Shown here in pieces: positions 11,212 to 19,838 of a stretch of 64,000 bases of DNA. Below the pieces are notes generated by a model. It made no database searches. It was not told the origin of the DNA and saw only the letters and a list, made by a program, of their open reading frames with translations. The stretch is from Heterobasidion occidentale (taxonomy: Eukaryota > Basidiomycota > Agaricomycetes > Russulales > Bondarzewiaceae), in NCBI GenBank assembly GCA_039111635.1, contig JBCAQO010000004.1, positions 62,001 to 126,000 on the forward strand, read 5' to 3'. A program made the translations under genes and the position numbers. Within the stretch, counting starts at the first letter, position 1. Every line of letters starts with the position of its first letter.

Positions 11212-12083
11212 ATGTCCCTCGCTCCTGCACACCTCCTCTTAGCTCACTCCCCCCGCTATATTCTCAGCAACATCAGAATGACTTCTGCCACAACCTCCCC
11301 TCACGCTTCCAACACCTCTTCCCCCAACCCCTTCATCCTCTGCACCATCACCCCTCCCACTGCCACCCCCACACTTGTTGATGACTCGGACTCGGACTTC
11401 GACAGCGAGGATGACATCCCCTCGGAAGGCGTCCACGTCGCCAACCCACTCACGGAATTTGTCATCCCCCGCTTCCCAGCTCAAATGCCGAACCCCCACA
11501 TTGTTGTCCCTCAGTTGGCTTTTGCAGTTCACAACGAAAACCCCCGTTTCCACATTCGTGCTCTACCCAGCCCCCTTCATGACCTCCGCCTCTACCAAGA
11601 TCTGGCTACAAGCAACAGTATCTACCACCTCACACTCGCCGAGGACAAGGCCCCCATCATCTTGAACCAGCTGGGTTTGAAGGACCCCCGTGCATTTCTT
11701 TTTTATTTACAGCAAGCAGTCTTGGCACAATGCTATCAAGTATTCTCTGGACCACTCACCCAGACTCAGGCCATCCTCCTCGCCAACATCACAGTCACCT
11801 CCTATCGCATGAGAGGGCTAATTAACCTCCCTGCCGTTTGCAACGACATGATCAACTTCCGACTAGGCGGGATCTTTAGCAGCAGCTCCGTCCTCCTCCA
11901 AACGCACACCATACCAGTTTGGCTCGACATGCTAGCTCAAATCCGCTACAAGGAAAACACAATCTGTTGGTTCCGCTTCATAGGGCTTAATGGGACACGT
12001 CTGAAGATCGAGGAGTACGTCCCTAAGGGACTGTTGCCAACCCACTCCTTCCCCCTTAACAGTCGCGGAGTTCACCCCATCGC
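11212..12083 (+). pseudogene. Family A ORF3, 5' part, cut by family B1
   Basis: Intact frame from ATG 11212 for 290 codons: Ser/Pro-rich N-terminus, acidic DSDSDFDSEDD stretch, then the conserved part LTEFVIPRFPAQMPN to SRGVHPIA. At 12084 the family B LTR begins and the last codons read on the ORF track belong to that LTR. The C-terminal third with the zinc knuckle is not found after B1, so it was lost rather than merely displaced. Confidence 0.8.
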
Positions 12084-12674
12084 TGTTATGACTTGACCGA
12101 TCGGGGCCCTTCGGGGTCGGTCTAACCGATGGATCAAGCATCACATGCTAGGCGGCTCCACTACGGAGCGTACATCAAGGTATTCGGCATGTCCTTAGGA
12201 GCCGACAAGACCGATGGTTCTTCAAGACATCGGTAAAGGCTATATGAGAGGGACACGAGGCTCACGGAGTTCACACAGTAATAAAGAGAGGCATTCACAT
12301 GCCATGGGCTTAGGGCTTATGGGTAAGCACCTCGTCGCACCATGATGGATCAGTGCGACTGGAGAAGTACAAGAGTAGACGCCGGTTGAGAAAGACGGCG
12401 ACCACAGCTCTCTTAGGATGGAAACCTGGAGAAGCACACGGACTCTTACCCTATACCCCATACAGTATATAAGGCCCATAGAATAGGCTGAGGATCTTCA
12501 GTCTATTCTCTTCGTTCCCCCTGTATCTACGCATACAGGACTCTTAGAGCTAATCATAAATTCCCTCCTGTATCGTAGCCTGATACAGTCGAGACTTCGT
12601 CCACCACTCAGTCCACTGTGCAACCTAGGGAAGAACCTGTTACTCTTGGGTTACTGAACGAGCAGTTCGTAACA
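12084..12674 (+). repeat. Family B1 5' LTR
   Basis: TGTTATGAC...CGTAACA, 591 bp. It matches the 3' LTR at 22312-22902 with about nine substitutions by eye (roughly 98.5% identity). Confidence 0.95.
12466..12509 (+). promoter_or_regulatory. Family B LTR core promoter: TATA box and predicted RNA start
   Basis: TATATAA at 12466-12472 is 34 bp before AGTCTATTCT (12500-12509), which is the exact reverse complement of the sequence just behind the LTR (12677-12686). The same pair exists in B2 (47578-47587 and 47753-47762). Confidence 0.6.
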
Positions 12675-12676
12675 CT

Positions 12677-12686
12677 AGAATAGACT
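12677..12686 (+). promoter_or_regulatory. Predicted self-primer binding site, family B
   Basis: AGAATAGACT begins two bases after the LTR and is complementary over 10 of 10 bases to the predicted RNA 5' end at 12500-12509. Position and length resemble Tf1 self-priming. No tRNA-type TGG site is visible. Confidence 0.6.
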
Positions 12687-12761
12687 CGCTTTTGCCCCTA
12701 CCTTGCACCACACTCTGCTTGCTGCCACACTCTTTCTCACAACCCTCATCGGTGGCATAGA

Positions 12762-14364
12762 CCCCTACCGAAGAGAGTTACTTCACACACCCTGGAGCAA
12801 GACCTAGGCCTAGGATTTCCACCAGGCACTAGACGAACCCACAACCAACTTCGGCAGAATAATCGTCCTATCCATCAAAGAGAAAACCGCTGGTATTACT
12901 CTGACACCAACCGACCAGCACCCCCAAACTTTGATAACTGCTCGTACCGAGAAGGACGATACTTCTTCACAAGAGAAGATGAAACAGAAGCTGAGTGGGC
13001 TTGGGATGAAATAGCAGAAGACTGGGTAGAGCCACCCCAGTACAGGAACCCCGAACCGGAAATCCCGGACACATCGGAGGAAGAAGAAGGAACATCCGAG
13101 TCTGAATCCTCGGATATTCAAACACTGATCAACACCCGAAACATTATGTCGACAAATCCTACAGACCCCCCCGCACTAACATCGCTGGGAAGGGGCAAGC
13201 TCAAACTCCCTGATAACTTCGAGGGAGACCGAACACAATCGCAGAAATTCATCATGAATTTCCTCCTCCTTTTTACAGCAGAATCGGACCGATACAAGAC
13301 GGATGCGGACAAGGTTTCCCTAGCCCTCTCATGCATGAGATATGGAACAGCCGGCGTGGGCAGAAAGTTTCCTGAAGAAGACAGTAGGGGCGACCCCGCC
13401 CAAAACCCTAGGGACTTGGTCCGACTTCCATGACAGGTTTAAACTCCAGTTCAAGGAAACAAACCTTACGGACAAGGCCCGAAGCGCCCTCATGTCTTTC
13501 TCTCAGGGAAAGATGACGGTGGATGAATATTCAAATCAATTCATCCTTATCGCCGCCGACGCCGACATCACCGACAAGGAACAGGTTCCTTACTTCCAGA
13601 GAGGGCTCGATCAAGGGTCATGGACAAAATCTATGACAAAGAAACACCGCCAAAGGACATGATCCAAGATTGGGTCAACACTGCCTGTGAAATAGATGGA
13701 CACCTAAGAGCCCAAAGTGCTCAAAGGCGATCCTCGCCAACTCCACCTCATTCCGAAGCGACTTCCTCAATCGCTTTCACCTCCAACCAGCTCGTTGTTA
13801 TAACTCTACCACCGCTCCTCGCAGAATGAACAACCAGGTGGTTGACATGGATATTGACGCCTCTCGCAAAAGAGACGCCAGTCGGAACAAGCGCGTATAC
13901 AATGGCAAGAGACCTGCTCCCTTTTCCTGCTACAATTGCGGAAAACCAGGGCACGGGATAGCTGATTGTCGTTCCCCTCGTAGAGGCGTTCCCCCGTCTC
14001 GAGGAAATCGCGCAAGTCGGTGGGCGGAGGAGGTAGACGAACTCGCGCTGCAGACATGGAGGATGAAGACGACCAAGAATCCCCGGTGGGAAACGATGCG
14101 CGACTACATCGAGGATTGGAGGAGGGGAGTTCTCATGGCCACCACCGTCGGGTACCACAACCTGGTAATTCGATGGAACGTGAGGACCCTTCCGCGAGAA
14201 GGGGAGGATCATGCCAGGGCAATGGAGAGCGCTACGTACCGCCTAACGGACGACGAAGAAACGGACCCGTCAGTGATACTAATGGCGTCCGAGCGCTCTT
14301 CCAAGAAGTAGGGGAGGCCAAGGCAAAGCAAATGTTGGTGGACCTGGCGGAGGATTTTTCTTGA
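12762..14364 (+). pseudogene. Family B1 Gag with zinc knuckle, four frameshifts
   Basis: Compared with the intact Gag of B2 (48222-49433), this copy has lost 2 nt near 13355, and 1 nt near 13612, 13727 and 14006, so the frame changes four times. The first ATG is 13146 (MSTNPTDPP). An open, AUG-less stretch in the same frame precedes it from at least 12762. Twelve differences from B2 in its last 360 nt include nine silent changes, so that part appears translated. The zinc knuckle is CYNCGKPGHGIADC. The last piece ends ...LVDLAEDFS with TGA at 14362-14364, overlapping Pol in the -1 frame. Confidence 0.85.
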
Positions 14365-17300
14365 CCTCTCCTTCACCAGCCGAAGAGAGAGGGTCGAGGA
14401 AACTCGAGTATGATTCCCCATCATGTATTCGAATCGGAGCAATGACCAGCCGTATCATCACCCCCATTCGACTTGATGTGCGATTAACAACTCGAGGAAG
14501 AAGCGCTGGAGCCAGGGCCGCCATCGACTCAGCATGTGAAGGGATTTTGGTAAACGAGAAGTGGGTACAGAAGCACAACCTTCCCACCTATCCTTTAAAC
14601 CGCCCCATCCGTGTTCGCAATGTCGATGACACCATCAACAAGGCAGGCCTCATACGACGAGGCCTAGACGCAAATCTCACCGTCAAGGATAGACGGGGGA
14701 GAACTCACACCGAATGCGTCCAGATGTTCATCACCAATCTAGGGAAAGACAACATGCTCCTAGGAACGGATTGGTTGAAATACCACGACCCCTCCATCGG
14801 GTGGAGGCGCCGTGAAGTACGCTTTGATCGATGCCCCAGAGAATGCCAACAACCATATGGGTTTACCAAGGCAAGGGAAGAGCCTACCAAGAAGGCATGG
14901 CTAGCTGAACTACGCGGCGACAAGATTCCCCAGCGGACGAAACCGCATCTTGTCTCAGAACCGGTAGGACCTTCGTGGACTTGGACTAAAGAACAATGGA
15001 ACCAAGTACCCGCAAAGGAGTGGAAAACTCGGTTCATAGAATTGCTCGAGCACAAATCCCGACAACGCAAAGCTCGGAAATGGCTCGAGGAACAAGTAAC
15101 CGAAAGGAAGGAACACCGGCGAGCTCAGCAAGAGGTAGCCCAGGGCAAAGCTTCAGGAAAAGTCGCTGAAGAAGCGCAAACACCGTTTGACTCCTCCGCA
15201 ATGGATAGCGCAGGAGAACCCGTCATCAGGAAGGTAGCTCCAGAACCCTCGGGGTTCGCAAGCTTTGATGAGGACCTGGAGGAAGAAATCGACACCACCG
15301 ACTTGAAGAGTCGGGTGCCGATAGAATATCATTCTTACCTCGACATCTTCAGTGAAAGGCGATCACAGAGGCTCCCCCAACACAGCATATGGGACCATGC
15401 GATAAACCTCAAGCCATCTTTTGTACCCCAGGCTCCACGAATATTTCCTTTGAGCCCAGAAAAACATGATGAACTAGGGAAATTCGTCAAGGAGCACCTT
15501 GCTAGAGGGACGATACGTCAATCAACAGCACATAGCGCGGCCTCTTTCTTCTTTATAAACAAGAAAGATGGGAAGCTCCGTCCGGTACAAGATTATCGCC
15601 ACCTCAACGAACACACCGTTCGAGACGTCTGCCCTCTACCACTAATCCAAGAACTATTGGATGTTATTAAAGGCGCGACGGTGTTCTCGAAACTCGATGT
15701 TCGGTGGGGATATAACAACGTGCGCATCAAGAAAGGAGACGAATCCAAAGCGGCTTTCGTCACACCCTTGGGGCTCTTTGAACCCACAGTGATGTTCTTT
15801 GGGCTCTGCAATTCCCCGGGAACCTTCCAAGCCATGATGAACATGATCTTTCAGGAACTCATCTTGGCCAGGAAAATAGCGGTATATATGGACGACATCC
15901 TCATCTTCACGAAGACCACAGCGGAACACACTGTGATTCTTCGGCGAGTCCTCCAAATCCTGCGCGACAACAATCTTTACCTCAAACCAGAGAAATGCGA
16001 ATTCCACAAGGAGAAGCTGAACTACCTTGGGTACACGATTTCAAAAGACCACGTCGCTATGGAAGACTCGAAGATTGAAGCTATCCAGGAATGGCCCATC
16101 CCGCGCACAGTGCGCGACATCCGCTCTTTCTTAGGTTTAGGGAACTTTTACCGGCGATTCATTGACAAGTTCTCCTTGATCGCTTGGCCCCTACACGACC
16201 TTATGAAGAAAGATACGAGGTGGGACTGGACCACGGAGTGTCAACAGGCATTTGATCGATTGAAGAAGGCCTTCATCAGTCAACCCGTCCTATTATACCC
16301 TGACCCGATGCGTCCTTACCGGCTCGTCACCGACGCTTCCCTCGCTGCATACGGCGCAGTCCTCTTACAGGAAGGACCTGATAATGACTGGCATCCCGTT
16401 GCCTACCTCTCGGGTTCATTCTCACCACCCGAACGAAATTATGACGTGCATGATCGCGAACTCCTTGCTATTATCAAGGCGCTGGAGCACTGGAAACACT
16501 ACCTCGAAGGCGCTCGATACCCCTTTGAGGTCTGGACGGACCACAAGAATCTGGAACACTTTCAGACCGCACGCAACCTATCAAGGCGACAAGCACGCTG
16601 GAGTCTGTTTTTGTCTCGATTTGACTTCCAGCTCAGTTACAAAGCTGGAACTACTAATCATGCCGATGCTCTGTCCAGGCGTCCAGACCTTAGTGAGGGG
16701 GTGGAATCTGATAACAAGGCACAGACTCTACTCCCATCCAGACTTTTCACCGAGTCCAGCGAAACTCTAGTAGAGCCAAGCGAAGGCATACACGTCAAAG
16801 CAACGGAACTCGTATCCTCGGACATCCTCTCCCTTATTCGACACTCGCGCTCGGAACACAATTTGCTAGTCGACGTCGCCCTCAAGAAATTGCTGGAAAA
16901 AGGACCAAACGCAATGAAGGGCGACCTAGGAAAATGGACACATGAAGATGGCATCACAAGACGCAACAGTTACATATGTGTCCCAAAGGACGACCTCCTT
17001 CGACGAATGATTGTCAAAACGCACCATGACACTATGGCTACAGGACACCCGGGCCGAGCAAAGACCTTAGAATTGGTCCAACGCCATTATTGGTGGTCAA
17101 GCATGACCAAATTTGTACACGCATATGTGGATGGATGTGCAGTCTGCCAATCTACCAAGAACCTGCCCCATAGGACCCATCCACCGATCCAACCACTGGA
17201 AACCACAAATGTCCCTTGGCGCTTCATCTCCACCGACTTCGTAACAGACCTCCCAGAAAGCAGAGGCTACGACTCGATAAATGTAGTGGTTGATCAAGGC

Positions 17301-18296
17301 CTGTCAAAAGGAATAGTCATAACTCCGTGCAAAAAGACAATCACGGCCGAAGAAACTACAACGCTCTTCCAGGACAATGTGTTCAAACGATATGGCTTAC
17401 CGACCAAGGTGGTGTCTGACAGAGGTCCTCAATTTGCGGCAAAGTTCACAAGGGAACTATGGAAAGGAATGGGAATCACCCCTGCCCTCAGCACGGCTTA
17501 CCATCCCCAAACGGACGGAGAAACAGAACGGGTAAACCAAGAGATCGAACAATTCTTGCGAGTGTTTTGTAACTACCACCAAGATAATTGGGTAGACTTG
17601 ATCCCCTTCGCAGAATTCTCCCACAACACTCGGAAGCACTCCGCCACTGGGAAATCGCTGTTTGAAGTCCTCTACGGGTTCAATCCACCATATTCGGTCG
17701 ACTCAGCTCTAGAGACCAGGGTGCCCGCAGTAACTGAACATTTGCAGCTAATCAAAGAAGTCCAAGAAGATGCGGCCGCAAGTCTACAAATAGCAGCGCA
17801 GCACGCCAAGGACCGGGACCTACACAGGAAACTTCCGCAGTGGGAAGTAGGAACCCAAGTTTGGTTAGAAGGAACCCATATTCGGACGACTCATCCGAAA
17901 TTCAAGCTGGCACCTAGGCGCTATGGCCCCTTTTCAGTAACCGAAAGAATCGGTCCTCTGGCTTATCGGCTGAAGATACCGGAAACATGGAAAATACACC
18001 CGGTGTTTCATGCCTCCGTACTCACAGAATATCATGAGACAGAGGCCCACGGAAGGAACTTTCCCAGACCTGCCCCGGAGATCTTGAATGAAGAAGAGCA
18101 TTATGAAGTGGAGGCCATCCTGGACTCCCGACGTCAGGGACGAGGAACCAAATACCTTGTCAAGTGGGTCGGATACCCTGAGGCCGATAACACTTGGGAA
18201 CCCTTTGCCCTCCTCAAAGATACGGCCGATGAGGTGCTTCGGGAGTTCCACGAAAGTTACCCGGATAAACCCCGACCAGCGGCGATGAGGCTTTAG
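14361..18296 (+). CDS. Family B1 Pol polyprotein, intact (1311 codons)
   Basis: Open frame in the -1 phase of Gag, overlapping its stop by four bases (TTGA); it has no ATG at its start, consistent with frameshift expression as Gag-Pol. Domains: retropepsin, whose catalytic triad reads D-S-A (residues 56-58) instead of D-S/T-G, with LLGTDWL downstream; reverse transcriptase with YMDD at residues 509-512; RNase H (VTDASLAAYGAVL); integrase HHCC finger ending CAVCQSTK; integrase core (STDFVTDLPES, SDRGPQFAAKF); and a C-terminal chromodomain (EVEAILDSR... LVKWVGYPEADNTWEPF, about residues 1248-1300). The chromodomain probably directs integration to heterochromatin, as known for chromoviruses. The DSA triad is also in B2, so it is a family feature. 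Confidence 0.95.
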   Translation: MTSPSPAEERGSRKLEYDSPSCIRIGAMTSRIITPIRLDVRLTTRGRSAGARAAIDSACEGILVNEKWVQKHNLPTYPLNRPIRVRNVDDTINKAGLIRRGLDANLTVKDRRGRTHTECVQMFITNLGKDNMLLGTDWLKYHDPSIGWRRREVRFDRCPRECQQPYGFTKAREEPTKKAWLAELRGDKIPQRTKPHLVSEPVGPSWTWTKEQWNQVPAKEWKTRFIELLEHKSRQRKARKWLEEQVTERKEHRRAQQEVAQGKASGKVAEEAQTPFDSSAMDSAGEPVIRKVAPEPSGFASFDEDLEEEIDTTDLKSRVPIEYHSYLDIFSERRSQRLPQHSIWDHAINLKPSFVPQAPRIFPLSPEKHDELGKFVKEHLARGTIRQSTAHSAASFFFINKKDGKLRPVQDYRHLNEHTVRDVCPLPLIQELLDVIKGATVFSKLDVRWGYNNVRIKKGDESKAAFVTPLGLFEPTVMFFGLCNSPGTFQAMMNMIFQELILARKIAVYMDDILIFTKTTAEHTVILRRVLQILRDNNLYLKPEKCEFHKEKLNYLGYTISKDHVAMEDSKIEAIQEWPIPRTVRDIRSFLGLGNFYRRFIDKFSLIAWPLHDLMKKDTRWDWTTECQQAFDRLKKAFISQPVLLYPDPMRPYRLVTDASLAAYGAVLLQEGPDNDWHPVAYLSGSFSPPERNYDVHDRELLAIIKALEHWKHYLEGARYPFEVWTDHKNLEHFQTARNLSRRQARWSLFLSRFDFQLSYKAGTTNHADALSRRPDLSEGVESDNKAQTLLPSRLFTESSETLVEPSEGIHVKATELVSSDILSLIRHSRSEHNLLVDVALKKLLEKGPNAMKGDLGKWTHEDGITRRNSYICVPKDDLLRRMIVKTHHDTMATGHPGRAKTLELVQRHYWWSSMTKFVHAYVDGCAVCQSTKNLPHRTHPPIQPLETTNVPWRFISTDFVTDLPESRGYDSINVVVDQGLSKGIVITPCKKTITAEETTTLFQDNVFKRYGLPTKVVSDRGPQFAAKFTRELWKGMGITPALSTAYHPQTDGETERVNQEIEQFLRVFCNYHQDNWVDLIPFAEFSHNTRKHSATGKSLFEVLYGFNPPYSVDSALETRVPAVTEHLQLIKEVQEDAAASLQIAAQHAKDRDLHRKLPQWEVGTQVWLEGTHIRTTHPKFKLAPRRYGPFSVTERIGPLAYRLKIPETWKIHPVFHASVLTEYHETEAHGRNFPRPAPEILNEEEHYEVEAILDSRRQGRGTKYLVKWVGYPEADNTWEPFALLKDTADEVLREFHESYPDKPRPAAMRL

Positions 18297-18301
18297 AAAG
18301 G

Positions 18302-18311
18302 TATAAAAAGG
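18302..18311 (+). promoter_or_regulatory. Candidate internal TATA box for family B ORF3
   Basis: TATAAAAAGG, just after the Pol stop and 44 bp before the first ATG of ORF3 (18355), followed by GAGACACCC. Conserved in B2 at 53370-53379 and analogous to TATAAAAG plus GACACCC before family A ORF3. Confidence 0.5.
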
Positions 18312-18406
18312 GAGACACCCGCCCTTTCCAAAAGCAAGAATCCTTCCCCAGTACATGTCCGACCACTCCTCCCTTGATTACTCCCCTGGACGTGCCATGC
18401 TCATCG

Positions 18407-18874
18407 ATGTCGGAACTACCTCCTCCCCTTCAAGAAACCCCTCACCAGACATCATTCTGGCCATGGCCAACCCCGACACTGGACGCCCTAGCCGAGGCAG
18501 CCGCCCAGCGACTCCAGAAGGAATTCCCATACCGATCGTTGTCCACCAAACCGCGCTCACCATCGAAGATCGAACGGGTTCCCGAACCTCACCCTGGTTT
18601 GAGAGAGCTCATGACGAGCACGATGAAGGACACCAAGAAGAAGGAAGACCTACTCCGTCAACGCCTCCGCGACCGACGACAGCGTTGGCTCAAGGAGACA
18701 CAAGGCAGGAAACGAGAGGCGGAGGAAGACCGAGAAACCCTGCGGACCTGGCATCGCCTACAATTGCTGAGAGAGGTGTACAAGAACCAGCAACGACTGG
18801 TACATTGGCTGCTAGGACTAGAGGATCCCCTACCAGTAGTAGAAATCTGCACCCCGGAGAATTGGAAGGACTAG
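18407..18874 (+). CDS. Family B1 overlapping frame in ORF3, N-terminal part (helical, charged)
   Basis: Lies in the +1 frame of the longer ORF. Starts at ATG 18407 (MSELPPPLQETP) and ends at TAG 18872. The product is rich in Lys/Arg/Glu and predicted helical (KREAEEDRETLRTWHRLQLL). Between B1 and B2 most substitutions fall on third positions of this frame: by hand about 22 silent against about 15 replacements. Those same changes nearly all alter the longer frame. It is therefore the better candidate for the real product here. Function unknown. Confidence 0.55.
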   Translation: MSELPPPLQETPHQTSFWPWPTPTLDALAEAAAQRLQKEFPYRSLSTKPRSPSKIERVPEPHPGLRELMTSTMKDTKKKEDLLRQRLRDRRQRWLKETQGRKREAEEDRETLRTWHRLQLLREVYKNQQRLVHWLLGLEDPLPVVEICTPENWKD

Positions 18875-19039
18875 GAGACGCGCTGCTCCAGCACACCACC
18901 ATCTCCGCGGTAATTCAGATGGCCACAGCGCTGGCCTTACAAAGGCTCGTTAACTTCTTCGCAGGGCAACCAGGGAGCGAGAGCGACAACATACCCCAAC
19001 GCCTCGCTAACGCGAGCGACCAGGTCAGGCTTCTGGCCT

Positions 19040-19630
19040 ATGCAGATGATCATAGAGCCGCCTCCTGGTATGCCCGAGGAAATAATGGGGGTTAAGCCTT
19101 ACTCATTCACCCGGACGAGTTCTCCTCCTTTATCAATCTGGAGCTCCTACCTGCCCTCATCTCACACACCAACGTGGGCCATTCCTCCCACGCCCATCCC
19201 GTTCGGATTGACCCATTCCGCGTCCAACCATGGAACGCTGGAGCCAACAGAACGACCCCAGCTACAGGTAGCCGAGACGCAACCGTCCAGACAGAGTACG
19301 TCTGGACTACGGTTCAACGACAGGCCCAAAGGGATCGAGAGACCCTTCCTCCCGCGTCGACTGGACAATCCACCAGGCAGGACGCAGGAGGCAGCAATGA
19401 GGAACATCCTCCAAGGTACAGGAGGAATGAGGTACAGGGAAACCAGAGGACAAGGCCAATCCTTCAGCCAAGGCGAAGCAGTCCTAGAAGAACTCGACCA
19501 AGAGATTCGCCGACTCCAAACCGTCCTCGAGATAATCGAGCTGAAGGAGCGCATCCACACATTGGTAGAAGAACTCCAATCCGCCAGCGCCCGACTCAGC
19601 GAACTACTTCCTGGACTCGAGCGGAACTAG
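19040..19630 (+). CDS. Family B1 overlapping frame in ORF3, C-terminal coiled-coil part
   Basis: Same frame as 18407-18874, open from ATG 19040 to TAG 19628. The last ~50 residues form a strong amphipathic heptad pattern (VLEELDQEIRRLQTVLEIIE and onward to LVEELQSASARLSELL), typical of a coiled coil and unlikely by chance. The corresponding B2 ORF is 54111-54698. Whether it is joined to the upstream part by splicing or frameshifting is unknown. Confidence 0.45.
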   Translation: MQMIIEPPPGMPEEIMGVKPYSFTRTSSPPLSIWSSYLPSSHTPTWAIPPTPIPFGLTHSASNHGTLEPTERPQLQVAETQPSRQSTSGLRFNDRPKGIERPFLPRRLDNPPGRTQEAAMRNILQGTGGMRYRETRGQGQSFSQGEAVLEELDQEIRRLQTVLEIIELKERIHTLVEELQSASARLSELLPGLERN

Positions 19631-19838
19631 ACGCCTGGGACGAGGTCGAAGACAGCAATTACGACGACATCGACCCCTATTACAGGCCAGATGAAGGATA
19701 TGGGGATTACGGAGACATTGGCGGAGGATACTAGACCAGGGAGTCGAGAAACCCCTTGTCGTTAAACAAGGTGACGGAGAGGAAAGGACCCTCCGCACCA
19801 CAGGTACCGGTTTCACGCACAGGACGCCGGAATGAACG

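Larger units (their letters stand above)
18355..19734 (+). pseudogene. Family B1 ORF3, long frame (one nonsense codon)
   Basis: Equivalent of the 458-codon frame of B2 (53426-54802), with TAA at 19093-19095 where B2 has TAC. The first ~160 codons are Ser/Thr/Pro/Arg-rich and change at most sites between copies, which suggests this part of the frame is a shadow of the overlapping frame. The middle (GDALLQHTTISAVIQMATALALQR to PDEFSSFINLELLPAL) looks constrained in this frame: 8 silent changes in a short stretch. The C-terminus is Arg/Pro-rich, then acidic and Tyr-rich (DDIDPYYRPDEGYGDYG). No known domain. Confidence 0.6.
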
